Shown piece by piece: positions 35,463-44,402 of a DNA stretch of 64,000 bases. Below the pieces are notes generated by a model, which worked only from the letters and a program-made list of their open reading frames with translations, was not told where the DNA came from and searched no databases. The stretch's first letter is position 1. Each line of letters opens with the position of its first letter. The position numbers were made by a program, and so were the translations under genes. This stretch comes from Sphingomonas psychrotolerans (GTDB lineage Bacteria; Pseudomonadota; Alphaproteobacteria; Sphingomonadales; Sphingomonadaceae). The stretch lies in contig NZ_CP024923.1 in assembly GCF_002796605.1 (NCBI RefSeq), forward strand, positions 1-64,000, read 5' to 3'.

Positions 35463-36590
35463 GTGGCGACGATCAAGTTCATCCACACTGCCGACTGGCA
35501 GCTCGGCAAGCCGTTCGGGCGCTTTCCTGCCGAAGTAAGCGCCGCGCTTTCTGAAGCGCGGTTAGAGGCGATCGACCGATTGGCGGTGGTCGCCTCCGAC
35601 CGCGGCGCAGCGCACATCGTTGTGGCCGGCGACGTCTTCGACAATGTCGATCCGGGCGACCGCGTAGTAATGCAGGCGCTGTCGCGCATGGAGCGGGTGA
35701 ACGTCACCTGGTGGCTAATGCCTGGTAACCACGACCACGCACGCCCCGGAGGCCTGTGGAGTCGGGTTCGCCGCCTGGCGCCCACCCGCGTTCGCATCAT
35801 CGACAGGCCCGAGGCGGTCGAGATGGATGAAGGCGCCTGGCTGCTGCCAGCGCCGCTCGAGCACCGGAAGACGGTGTTGGACCCCACCGCCGCGATGGTT
35901 GACATGGCGACTCCGCCGGGCGCGGTGCGCATCGGCATCGCGCACGGTTCCATCACCGAGTTCGGCGCTTCGGGAGAGAGTTCCAACCTCATTCCGACAG
36001 ACCGCGCCCGCTCGGCCGGCCTCGACTACCTCGCACTTGGCGACTGGCACGGCTTCCTGACCGTCGGCGACCGGACGGCTTATAGCGGGACGCCGGAGGT
36101 AGACCGGTTCGGCCGCGACGAGCCCGGCGCGTGCATCGCAGCGGATGTCCGACTGGGTGACGTCCCCGCGTTCGAGCGCGTCGAGACCGGGCGCTACCGC
36201 TGGCTCACTCGGCGCTGGGAGGTCACGACCGCCGACGACATGGACCGCGAGGTCGCAAGTCTCCGGTCCGAGGCGCGCCTCTCGAACGTGCTGCTCGACC
36301 TGAAGCTCACGGGCGTCGCCAGCCTGTCGGATCGCGTCGCGATCACCTCGGCGCTGGAGGACCGCGTCGCGCATGAGCTGCGGCACCTCGACCTGGACGC
36401 CAGCGGCCTCACCGCCCGCCCGACGCTCGAGGACATCGCCCGCATCGACGTCCAGGGCGCGCTGGCCGGCGCCACCGCCGCACTGGAGGCCCGCGCTGGC
36501 GGGGGAGGGCTCGACGCGAGTGTCGCGGCCGCGGCGCTTGAGCGGCTCTACGTGGAGGCAATGCGGCACGAAGCGGAGGCAGCGCGATGA
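35463..36590 (+). CDS. Mre11/SbcD-like metallophosphoesterase
   Basis: Protein of 375 residues with the DNA-repair exonuclease motifs HTADWQLGK, VVAGDVFDN, PGNHDH, GIAHGS and ALGDWHG. Motif I reads DWQLG, where SbcD/Mre11 usually has DxHxG; this Gln variant also occurs in some annotated family members as far as I know, and may alter activity. The C-terminal part (about 270-375) is helical and is likely the contact to the Rad50-like partner. GTG at 35463 has a GGGGAG ribosome site. The stop overlaps the next gene (ATGA). Confidence 0.85.
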   Translation: MATIKFIHTADWQLGKPFGRFPAEVSAALSEARLEAIDRLAVVASDRGAAHIVVAGDVFDNVDPGDRVVMQALSRMERVNVTWWLMPGNHDHARPGGLWSRVRRLAPTRVRIIDRPEAVEMDEGAWLLPAPLEHRKTVLDPTAAMVDMATPPGAVRIGIAHGSITEFGASGESSNLIPTDRARSAGLDYLALGDWHGFLTVGDRTAYSGTPEVDRFGRDEPGACIAADVRLGDVPAFERVETGRYRWLTRRWEVTTADDMDREVASLRSEARLSNVLLDLKLTGVASLSDRVAITSALEDRVAHELRHLDLDASGLTARPTLEDIARIDVQGALAGATAALEARAGGGGLDASVAAAALERLYVEAMRHEAEAAR

Positions 36591-39217
36591 TCCTCAGGTC
36601 ACTCGAGGTCGCCAACTTCCGCAAGTTCCGCGACCCCCTACGCGTCGATGGCTTCACCGACGGCCTCAACATCGTCGTCGAGCCCAACGAGACGGGCAAA
36701 TCCACGCTGCTCGAAGCCCTGCGCGCGGCTTTCTTCATCCGTCACTCCGCCAAGACGGAGCTGGTCCGTTCCTACGTGCCGATAGGCGACGACGTTGCCC
36801 CGCGCGTGACGGTTGAGTTCATGGTGAACGGCCAGCCCTGGACACTCGAGAAGCAGTTCATGAAGTCCACCTCAGTCCGGCTGACCGGCAGCGGTGGCCG
36901 GCGCGAGAGCGATGCGGCCGAGGATGCTCTCCAGGAGCTTCTGGGCTTCGAGCGCGGCAACAACCGTGGCAGCGACTCCGAGGCGCGCGGCCCGCTTGGT
37001 ATGCTCTGGGTTGAGCAGGCGAGCGCGTTCGCGGTCGAGAGCCCCAACCGCATCGTCCGCGACACGGTCCACGGCGTTTTGGAGGCGGAGGTCGGCGCCG
37101 TGACCGGCGGCCGGCGGTTCGACGCGATTCGCACCAACATCGAGATGGCCTATGGCGCGTTGCGGACACCGGCGACTAGGAAGTCGAGGGGCGACCTGTC
37201 GGCAGCGGAGAGCCGGCTCGCCGCGGCCACGTTGGCCCGCCAGGAGGCGGAGGGCGCCTTCCGCGAATACGAGCAATCCTTGAACGAACTCGACAGTGCG
37301 AAGGCGCGCCTGCGCCTCGTCGAGCGCGATCTTGCCGATCCCGACTCCGCCGAGGAGCGGCGCAAGCTTGAGGCTGACCAGAAGGTCGCGGAGACTGCGT
37401 CACTTCGCTCGGCCGCAGCCGAGGCCCAGCACGGGCACGCCGACGAGGTCGCGAAGGCAGCAACGGCACGGATCGAGCGGCTGGATGCTGCCGAGCTGCG
37501 CGTCGGCGAAGCGGCGCATGAGCTCGTGATCAGGCAGAAGGCGAAGGACAAGGCTCAGGCGGATATCGACGCAGCGGCCGCCGACGAGAAGATGTTGCGC
37601 TCGACCCTCAATGACGCCCGGAAAGCGCGGGAGGCGAAGGAAAAGGATCTGTCGGACGCGCGTGGCCGCATGCGGGTCTTCACGGCGGCCGCCGGCGCCC
37701 GCCGCGCCATCGATGCGCGGCAGGCGCTCGCCGACCTCGAGGCGCGAGAACGAGTGCTGCAGGAGGACGCCGCGCTCGCCTTGGACGAGGACGCGCTGGA
37801 CGATATCGCTCAGCTGGAGCGCGAAGAGGTCGCTGCGCTGGCTCGGTTCGAGGCTGGCACGGTGAAGGTCGACGTCGAACTTTCCGGTGGCGCCCTGCTG
37901 CGGATCGACGGCGAGGCGAGCACTGTCACCAGCGTCGACGTGCTCGCGGTCACTCGATTCGAGATTGGGGACGCTGGCACCGTCGTCGTTCGGCCGCCGC
38001 AGGGGTCTGACCGCTCGATCGAGGCCGATCTGGCGGCCGCGTGCGAGCAGCTCGCGGACAGGCTCCGCGCGCTCGGCATCGCGTCGCATGCGGCAGGCGT
38101 CGCCCGCAACGAGCGCGCCGCCTCAGCAGCGCGCGAACTCAAGGCCCTGCGCGCCCAGATCTCCGCGGCCTCCCCGGGCGACCCGACGATCGGCCTCGCC
38201 GCAGGCGCGGACGCACTTCGCGCCTTCGTCGCCGGTCTCGGCGAGACTGCGGCCGATGCTGCGGCGCCGGACGATGACCTCGATGCGCTCGAGGCGGCGG
38301 TCACCGATGCGCGGCTCGCCGAGGTCGCGACCGCCGCAAAGCACGAGGAGGGACGGGTCGCGCTGTCCAAGGCGGAGCGCGCAATCGCCACTTTGACCGC
38401 CGATCTGGCCGCAGCAGTCCGCGAGTCCGACGCGGCGGGGCAGAGCCTGGAAACGGTCCTGAAGGATGGCGACCGGGCTAGCCTCGAGGCAGCCTTCGCC
38501 GCGGCACAGCGCGACAGGGCAGCCAAGCTCGAGCTACTTGGGCAGGCCCGGGCGGGAGCGAAGGCATTCGACCTCGATGCGATCAAGCGCCGAATCGAGA
38601 ACCTCGACCGCGCCGCGAGCCGGGCAGGGGATGAGCGGCTCGAGCTTACGGGCCGGATCGCTTCGCTCGAGGCGACGATCGCGCGCGAAGGCGCAGTCGG
38701 TCCTGCGGGCCGCGCCGCCGAGGCCAGGGAAGAGGAGCTCGCGGCGGTTGCCGCCTGCGAGCGCCTCCGCCACGAGGCCGACACGCTCGAGATGTTGCGC
38801 CAGGCCCTTGCCGATGCGGCAAACGAGGCGTCGCGGACGTTCCTCGCGCCTGTGACTCGGCGAGCCGCGCGCTATGTCGAGCGGCTGCTTCCCGGATGCG
38901 GCCTGTCGTTCGGCGAGGGGCTTGAGCTGACCGGCTTGTCGCGCGCCGGCGTCGACGAGTCCTGCGGTGACCTCAGCCGCGGCACGCAGGAGCAGCTCGC
39001 CATTCTCACCCGCCTGGCCTTCGCCGACCTGCTGCTCGAGGACGGGGCGCCCATCTCGCTGATCCTCGACGACCCGCTCGTCTACTCCGACGACGCACGT
39101 CTCGAAACGATGACCGACATCCTGCAGGAGGCGGCACAGCGCATGCAGGTGATCCTGCTCACGTGCCGCTCGAAGGCCTTCCGCCACGTCGACGGCAACC
39201 GGATCGTGCTGCCGTGA
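36587..39217 (+). CDS. Rad50/SbcC-like ATPase
   Basis: SMC-type ATPase of 876 residues. The N-terminal Walker A is EPNETGKST (33-41). Long coiled coils (about 190-750) follow, and then the C-terminal half-site: signature LSRGTQEQ near 797 and Walker B LILDDPL near 824. No CxxC zinc hook is evident in the middle. The preceding Mre11-like gene overlaps it by 4 bases. Together they resemble an SbcCD/Mre11-Rad50 nuclease complex. The stop overlaps the next gene (GTGA), so all are one coupled operon. Confidence 0.85.
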   Translation: MILRSLEVANFRKFRDPLRVDGFTDGLNIVVEPNETGKSTLLEALRAAFFIRHSAKTELVRSYVPIGDDVAPRVTVEFMVNGQPWTLEKQFMKSTSVRLTGSGGRRESDAAEDALQELLGFERGNNRGSDSEARGPLGMLWVEQASAFAVESPNRIVRDTVHGVLEAEVGAVTGGRRFDAIRTNIEMAYGALRTPATRKSRGDLSAAESRLAAATLARQEAEGAFREYEQSLNELDSAKARLRLVERDLADPDSAEERRKLEADQKVAETASLRSAAAEAQHGHADEVAKAATARIERLDAAELRVGEAAHELVIRQKAKDKAQADIDAAAADEKMLRSTLNDARKAREAKEKDLSDARGRMRVFTAAAGARRAIDARQALADLEARERVLQEDAALALDEDALDDIAQLEREEVAALARFEAGTVKVDVELSGGALLRIDGEASTVTSVDVLAVTRFEIGDAGTVVVRPPQGSDRSIEADLAAACEQLADRLRALGIASHAAGVARNERAASAARELKALRAQISAASPGDPTIGLAAGADALRAFVAGLGETAADAAAPDDDLDALEAAVTDARLAEVATAAKHEEGRVALSKAERAIATLTADLAAAVRESDAAGQSLETVLKDGDRASLEAAFAAAQRDRAAKLELLGQARAGAKAFDLDAIKRRIENLDRAASRAGDERLELTGRIASLEATIAREGAVGPAGRAAEAREEELAAVAACERLRHEADTLEMLRQALADAANEASRTFLAPVTRRAARYVERLLPGCGLSFGEGLELTGLSRAGVDESCGDLSRGTQEQLAILTRLAFADLLLEDGAPISLILDDPLVYSDDARLETMTDILQEAAQRMQVILLTCRSKAFRHVDGNRIVLP

Positions 39218-39774
39218 GGGGGCTTGCCAAGTTCCGCCTGCCGTTCACCGAGGCGGAGGAGGCTCTGGTCGCGCGCATCGACTTCGGCCAAGGTCACAAC
39301 ACCCACACCGACCGTCACGCCGCCTTCCTATCGAACAAGGAGCCGATCCTTGCGCTACTGGAGTCGCTCAGCGAACGGGGCGCGGTGCCCGACCAGCGGC
39401 TGCGCTACTGGAACGACCCCGAGTACCAGCCAGGCCGCCTGAAGGGGTCTCGTAAGCAGCTCTTCGAGCGGCACAATGACAATGCGGAGGAGATATACAC
39501 CCATCCGCACTTCATCCCGTACCTGCGCTACATCCTGTTCGGCGCCGACCTTCCGACGCAGGTCATGACCGAGTTCGAGGCGGAGGTCGGAAATCCGGAA
39601 TGGGTCTCGTATGGTGACGCGCTGGAGCTGGGCTCGTTCGCGCGCTCGCTCGTCCGCCGCCACGGGCTCCAACCGCATGAGGCTTGCGAGGAGTTCTTCA
39701 AGCTGTCTCTGGACCTTGGACTCAGTGTCGATGAATCCCTGCGGATCCGACGCACCGTCATGGAGACGCGCTGA
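39214..39774 (+). CDS. Uncharacterised third gene of the Mre11/Rad50 operon
   Basis: Protein of 186 residues, GTG start overlapping the Rad50-like stop (GTGA). It has no recognised domain. It is mostly helical with a His-rich patch early on (GQGHNTHTDRHAAF) and charged, aromatic-containing segments. Conservation of tight coupling suggests it is a partner of the Mre11/Rad50 pair, but the function is unknown. A database search for operon context would be decisive. Confidence 0.65.
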   Translation: MRGLAKFRLPFTEAEEALVARIDFGQGHNTHTDRHAAFLSNKEPILALLESLSERGAVPDQRLRYWNDPEYQPGRLKGSRKQLFERHNDNAEEIYTHPHFIPYLRYILFGADLPTQVMTEFEAEVGNPEWVSYGDALELGSFARSLVRRHGLQPHEACEEFFKLSLDLGLSVDESLRIRRTVMETR

Positions 39775-39776
39775 GA

Positions 39777-39866
39777 ATGCAGCCGACCGGTCCTCTCTCG
39801 GGTCGCCTTGACCGGCTCGCAGCGCAGGCGGCAACTGCCCGGCTCGCCGGCAACAGGGATTCGTGA
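39777..39866 (+). CDS. 29-residue coupled small frame
   Basis: Frame starting MQPTGPLSGRLDRLAAQAAT and ending AGNRDS. Its ATG lies two bases after the preceding stop, and its stop overlaps the GTG of the next gene (GTGA). It is helical and Arg/Ala-rich. The double coupling makes translation plausible, but nothing else supports it. Confidence 0.35.
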   Translation: MQPTGPLSGRLDRLAAQAATARLAGNRDS

Positions 39867-40108
39867 AATTGAGCTATATTGACGACCTCATTGAGCACGG
39901 CACGAACTTCCAGGTGAGGCGCGGAGACGGCAGTGCCTCATTCTCCCCGGCAAGCGGCCGCGACGAGGACATCGAGGCTTTCCAGGGCGTGGTGCGCGAG
40001 CTGCGCCGCAACGAGGGCGACGGCTACGCGATCCACATCGACCACAAGCTGAGCGACAGAGGCGGTAACCTCGTCGATCTCGTGGTCGTCACCATCGACC
40101 GGCGGTAG
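39863..40108 (+). CDS. Uncharacterised 81-residue protein
   Basis: Small acidic/basic protein starting MKLSYIDDLIEHGTNFQVRR and ending VVVTIDRR. It looks like an alpha/beta domain with a beta strand at the end. No family recognised. The start is GTG at 39863, overlapping the previous small frame. Last gene of the Mre11/Rad50-like operon. Confidence 0.55.
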   Translation: MKLSYIDDLIEHGTNFQVRRGDGSASFSPASGRDEDIEAFQGVVRELRRNEGDGYAIHIDHKLSDRGGNLVDLVVVTIDRR

Positions 40109-40282
40109 CGTCAGCGCTGCTGCGCAGCGGTGGCGGCAAGAACATCAGCGTAACCTAGCGAAAGCGCGCAATGTGAACAACTGCGGCGTTAGCTGCTGCT
40201 CTGGTAACAGTCTTGGTCGATCCAATGACACTGCTAGCTTGTGTCGTGCGTGACTTCGTTAAACACCGGAGGCGTCCATCCG

Positions 40283-41170
40283 CTACGCCACCGAGTCCAG
40301 CGTGCTTGCCGACACTATCGTTCTGAACTCTGCGATGAGGTCGGTATGCCTTGCCTCAAGATAGGTCGCGACGTTTTTGTTCTCGATCAGGCGCTGGAGA
40401 TAGCGTGATGCGAGAACGAGCTGGAGCACGTCGTCTCCGAACGTCGCCTCCCGTGCGCGGAAGTCGCGGTTGAGTGTTTCGAGCTCGCGTTCCATTCGAG
40501 CCATCTGCTCCGAGGTGACGCCTGCGACCTTCTTCACCTTGTCGGGCTTCGCCAGATCCTCCTGCCGCGTCGCCGCCAAGATCGCCCTCGCGTAGCTTGC
40601 GGTGAAGTTGTTCATGGACGCCATGAGTTCCACTGCGGCGAACTGCTTGTGCGGCTTCAGCCTGCGCAAGATGTCAAAGATCTGCGCGTTGACCGGCTTC
40701 TCCTTCAATATCTCCACTGCTTCCGGGGAGATTCCGTCGAGGAGATTGCGGCGGCGTAGGACATGCTTCTCGTCGATGCCGAGCGCGGCTGCGATCATCT
40801 TGGCCGGCACGCCGCGTTCGAGGGCGCGCGCGATCATGTAGTGCTCCTGGACTGTCGCGAGCCGGCTCACGCGCTTGTTATAGGTGAAGGCCTCGTCATC
40901 GTCCGCTACGATGCACGGTGCGATATGGGACGACTGCTCCTTCAAGGCGTGTAGCCGTAGATGGCCGTCGAGCAGCATGTATCGGCCATCGCGATTGGAC
41001 TTCGTAACCGCAAGTGGCTCGATGACGCCGACTTCCTTTATGGAAGTCGCTATCCTCCCGTAACGCCGTGAGCTGGTGATCCGCGCGGTGATCGGACGAA
41101 GCGGCAGGATCGCACCGACGGGCAGCTCCAGCACCTCCTGCGCGAACGAGATGTGGACCGGTGGGTTCAC
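40283..41170 (-). CDS. ParB-like protein 2
   Basis: Protein of 295 residues with an N-terminal ParB/Srx domain (LPLRPITARIT, then GVIEPLAVTK, LLDGHLRLHAL) and a helix-turn-helix region (GVPAKMIAAALGIDEKHVLRRRNLL), followed by a helical C-terminal region with RepB-like features. GTG start overlapping the stop of the preceding ParB-like gene (GTGA). It forms an operon with a serine recombinase; such recombinase-ParB-ParB sets are a recurrent mobile-element module. Confidence 0.75.
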   Translation of the reverse strand: MNPPVHISFAQEVLELPVGAILPLRPITARITSSRRYGRIATSIKEVGVIEPLAVTKSNRDGRYMLLDGHLRLHALKEQSSHIAPCIVADDDEAFTYNKRVSRLATVQEHYMIARALERGVPAKMIAAALGIDEKHVLRRRNLLDGISPEAVEILKEKPVNAQIFDILRRLKPHKQFAAVELMASMNNFTASYARAILAATRQEDLAKPDKVKKVAGVTSEQMARMERELETLNRDFRAREATFGDDVLQLVLASRYLQRLIENKNVATYLEARHTDLIAEFRTIVSASTLDSVA

Positions 41171-42045
41171 GACGAGGTTCCGGAGATGCCCAGACGTTGG
41201 GCGATCGGTTGAGGCAGCGAGGCCATGCCTTCGGCGCGCAGGAGCGTTACGAAGTGATCCTCGGCGAGCAGCTTGGCCATGGCGCCGACGATGAAGGTGA
41301 GGCGGCTCTGGGTGAGCGTCGCCTTCTTGACCAACAGCTTCTGCCGCTCGACCTCCCTCTGATAGGCGCGGACTAGGGCTGCCGCGGTGGTCGGTTGGCT
41401 GCGCGCCTGTCCGGTGCGAATAGTCCGGATGCCCTTTCCGATCAGGTTGCGGTCATCGACGATGCGCCGGATGGCTAGGATCTGGTCACCTGGGAGGGAA
41501 CCGCTTTCATAGGCCTCGGTGAGCGCCCTTTGGACATCGGCGTCTTCGGCGCGTGCGATCTCCGTAGCGATTGTGTGGGGAATGATCCCGCGCTCGACCG
41601 CGTCGAGAAGGCGTTCCTCGCCCTTCTCGAGCAGCAGGTTGATCGTCCATACGTATTCCGCGCTGAACCCGATCTTCCGCGCGATCTCAGAATGGTTGTA
41701 TCCCCGATCCCTGAGCACGCCGACTTCGCGTATCAGCTCAAGCGGCGTCAAGTTCCGGCGGGCCATGTTCTCGACGAGGCTCATGACGAAGCATTCCTCG
41801 CGGGTCGCCTCGATGATCATCGCGGGAATCTCGCTCTGGGCAAGCTTCTTGAATGCCTCCATGCGGCCCTGACCGCATACCAGCTCATAACCGTCGCCGT
41901 TTGGCGCCCGGCGCACGGTGATCGGGCGCTTGAGGCCTACAGCGCGAACGCTTTCCACTAGTTCGTCGAATATCTTCCGGTTGCGGGCTCGCGGGTTCAG
42001 CACCTCGATCGAGGCGATCGGGATCATTGTGATCTCGGGCGTCAT
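41167..42045 (-). CDS. ParB-like protein 1
   Basis: Protein of 292 residues with a ParB N-terminal domain (SIEVLNPRARNRKIFDELVE, LVCGQGRMEAFKKL, SLVENMARRNLTPLE) and a helix-turn-helix (NHSEIARKIGFSAEYVW). The C-terminal region is helical. The ATG at 42045 overlaps the recombinase stop (ATGA), and its stop overlaps the next ParB-like gene. DNA-binding partner of the recombinase is a reasonable inference. Confidence 0.78.
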   Translation of the reverse strand: MTPEITMIPIASIEVLNPRARNRKIFDELVESVRAVGLKRPITVRRAPNGDGYELVCGQGRMEAFKKLAQSEIPAMIIEATREECFVMSLVENMARRNLTPLELIREVGVLRDRGYNHSEIARKIGFSAEYVWTINLLLEKGEERLLDAVERGIIPHTIATEIARAEDADVQRALTEAYESGSLPGDQILAIRRIVDDRNLIGKGIRTIRTGQARSQPTTAAALVRAYQREVERQKLLVKKATLTQSRLTFIVGAMAKLLAEDHFVTLLRAEGMASLPQPIAQRLGISGTSS

Positions 42046-43598
42046 ATCGAGCGCTCCACGGTGTGCCGGCGAAGCAGGTGGTAGAGTGGCGTAAGGTCGT
42101 CGGCGCGGTAGGCGTCGAGGTAGACGCCGTTCTCCTCCGCCATGCCAATGCGGGGGGTCGTGCCGACGTCGAGCCAGGGGAGGAGGTAATAGTCCCGCAC
42201 ATTCTTGTTGCCGGGCTTCAAGCGGACGACGATGGTGATGTCGGGCCGAAGGCCGGCGTCGAGGCGCACACGCCAGCGCAGCGATCCGGCGGGAGTCGGC
42301 TGGCAGCGCACAATCACCAGCGCCAGCGTCACCTCGTGGTTGACGAGCAGCAGATCGGTTTCGCAATCGGGTGCCACGCTTCCGCCAATGCGCTCGATAC
42401 CCGCCACAGTGTCGGCGACGACTTCGGGATGCATCAGGCGGAGCTGGCGGTTTGTCTCAAGATACCGGTAGTCTCGCGCCGGTGTATAGCCAATGAGCTC
42501 GTATGCGCGCAGCAGGCTGCCGAAGCGATGCCGGTAGGCCGCGCTCGAGGGCATCGCATCGACCTCGTCGATGATCATTCCAGAAAGGGCGCCGCGCGCG
42601 CCGAGCAGGCTGGATAAAAGCTGTAAGAGTTCCTCGTCGGAGAAACGCCTCGCGCGATCCGCGAAAATGCTCTGCGCGGCCTCGAATAGCATGGGATCCA
42701 CGATAGCCTCGAAGACGCCGTCTCCCCGCACCCACATGTCGGGGGTATTCACCACCCGCTTCTTCTTCAGCTTGAAGGAAACGCGGTTGTAGACGTTGTT
42801 CCCAATGTATTTCTCGTTGCTGAGGATCTGTCGGACGACCGGGCGGCTCCAGGGTTGGCCGAGGTCTGTGACCTTGTCCTCTTGGTTGAGGATCGTAGCG
42901 ATCTCCCGCTCAGATCGAAGCTCGAGGACAAACAGCCGGTAGATTCGGCGCACCGTCTCGACCTCCTCGTCCGGGCCCGGCACTAGGATGACGCGATCCG
43001 TCTGCAGGCTCTTGTGCTCGCCGCGTGCGAGGGGCGCCTTTTGTTCGTTGTGTTCGTTAACGAGATGGCGCCGCAAGCCGTAACCGGCCGAACCGCCCTG
43101 CCGGTAGCCGAGCGTGATGAGCCGGCATTGGCCGGCGAAGACCTTGCTCGACAACTCGCGGCTGTATTCGCCTGCCATGACGCGCTTGATGCTCTTCATG
43201 ACGTTGGACGGGAGGCTGCCGTCGTTGTCGAACTGCTCGGCGCAATAGTGGACGTTGATCCCGCGCTCTCGGCAGATGAACTCGTAATAGGCGCTCTCGT
43301 CGGCGTCTTGGAACCGTCCCCATCGGCTGATGTCGTAGACCAGGACGGCCTCGTAATCGGCTTCGCCGTTCTGGACGTCCGATATCAGGCGCCGAAGCGA
43401 GTCCCGGCCGGCGATGTTGAGACCACTCCGCCCCTCGTCAGCATAGCTGCGAACAATCTCAAAGTTCCGCTTGGCCGCATACGCCGCGATCACGTCGGCT
43501 TGGTTCTCAGTCGAATACTTCTGGTGATCGGTCGACATCCGCACATATTGCGCTGCTCGCGTGGGTTCGCGTTCTCTTGGCTCTTCTCGCACAATCAT
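42042..43598 (-). CDS. Large serine recombinase
   Basis: Protein of 518 residues. The N-terminal resolvase domain has the likely catalytic Ser in QYVRMSTDHQKYSTENQ and an arginine-bearing GRSGLNIAGRDSLRRL. A recombinase domain follows (LNQEDKVTDLGQPWSRPVV, then EKYIGNNVYNRV). The C-terminal part lacks an obvious zinc ribbon. First gene of the recombinase-ParB-ParB operon. It may once have moved a smaller element that is now nested in the Tn7-like island; no attachment sites were identified. Confidence 0.85.
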   Translation of the reverse strand: MIVREEPREREPTRAAQYVRMSTDHQKYSTENQADVIAAYAAKRNFEIVRSYADEGRSGLNIAGRDSLRRLISDVQNGEADYEAVLVYDISRWGRFQDADESAYYEFICRERGINVHYCAEQFDNDGSLPSNVMKSIKRVMAGEYSRELSSKVFAGQCRLITLGYRQGGSAGYGLRRHLVNEHNEQKAPLARGEHKSLQTDRVILVPGPDEEVETVRRIYRLFVLELRSEREIATILNQEDKVTDLGQPWSRPVVRQILSNEKYIGNNVYNRVSFKLKKKRVVNTPDMWVRGDGVFEAIVDPMLFEAAQSIFADRARRFSDEELLQLLSSLLGARGALSGMIIDEVDAMPSSAAYRHRFGSLLRAYELIGYTPARDYRYLETNRQLRLMHPEVVADTVAGIERIGGSVAPDCETDLLLVNHEVTLALVIVRCQPTPAGSLRWRVRLDAGLRPDITIVVRLKPGNKNVRDYYLLPWLDVGTTPRIGMAEENGVYLDAYRADDLTPLYHLLRRHTVERSI

Positions 43599-43669
43599 CC
43601 TCGAACTCTGTCGTCGATTTGCGCCCCGCTTTGTTCAGGGTGGGCTCTTCTATTCGACAGGAGGGTGGA

Positions 43670-44056
43670 ATGTCGTTTTCTGAGAAGGACCGAAAAGTTC
43701 GGGCCGAAAGTGGAAGAAGATTTCCGATCGATCCGCTGGCCGAGACGCAGGCGACGCTGGCGAGCGTCGTTTCCGATGCGCTCAAGCAGGATTTCGGCGG
43801 GACTCCGGGGCACGCTAAGCACATCGCGCAGTTAATGGGGGTCAGCCCGAGGACGGTGAAGAACTGGCTTCAATCGCAGAACGGGCCAAATGGCGCAGGC
43901 TTAATCGTGCTGATGCGCCACTCGGATGCGGTGGCAACAGCAGTGCTTGAGCTGGCGGACCGGCGAGATGCTGGACAGCGGTTGAGATCCGAGCAGCTGC
44001 GAAAGCAGCTTCGTTCATTGATCCTGGCGCTACTAGACTTCCTTGGACCGGAATAG
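43670..44056 (+). CDS. Small helix-turn-helix regulator
   Basis: Protein of 128 residues with an apparent HTH (GHAKHIAQLMGVSPRTVKNW) around residues 50-70 and a helical tail. ATG at 43670 has GGAGGGTGG directly upstream. It is divergent from the recombinase operon, with 71 bases between, so it may control it. Could be a xenogeneic or phage-type regulator; no specific family assigned. Confidence 0.6.
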   Translation: MSFSEKDRKVRAESGRRFPIDPLAETQATLASVVSDALKQDFGGTPGHAKHIAQLMGVSPRTVKNWLQSQNGPNGAGLIVLMRHSDAVATAVLELADRRDAGQRLRSEQLRKQLRSLILALLDFLGPE

Positions 44057-44402
44057 CGAGCAGCCTAGGTCCGGCAGCGGAGGGTCTTCGAACGCGGGCT
44101 GGGCGCACCACGAAGTACGCCGATGCAGCTGCCTCCAGCGGCCAGAAACGCCTTTGAATTGCGTGTTCGGCGTAGCGTTCCACTGCCGCAAGGCCGCTGG
44201 CTCGACCGCATTGCGCCCCATTGCTACCGTTCGTAAGTCGCACCACCGATCCCGAAAGCGGTACGATGCATCCCGCGGCACCTTGTTGTCTGGAGTCGTG
44301 GAAATGGCACGAGCGTTGCAGGCAGCAATGCCCCATAGCGACGTTCGGTAAAGTGCGCGGATGACGCGGAATAAATAGGACGCTAGACCAATCAGGAGAA
44401 GT
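44057..44402. other. Intergenic stretch, 346 bases
   Basis: Between the HTH gene and the large ATPase gene. Open frames exist on both strands, but none has recognisable protein features or a convincing ribosome site. The last part (AGGAGAA at 44393-44399) provides the ribosome site of the ATPase gene, so the rest probably holds its promoter. Confidence 0.4.

Noticed and set aside
42042..43598. Prophage
   Set aside because: Only a recombinase is present; no phage structural, packaging or lysis genes in the window.
43842..44336. Leftward frame of 164 codons over the HTH gene and the following gap
   Set aside because: No ribosome site or domain; it overlaps a better-supported gene on the other strand.
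44043..44351. Rightward 102-codon frame in the gap before the large ATPase
   Set aside because: No protein-like pattern; composition fits chance.
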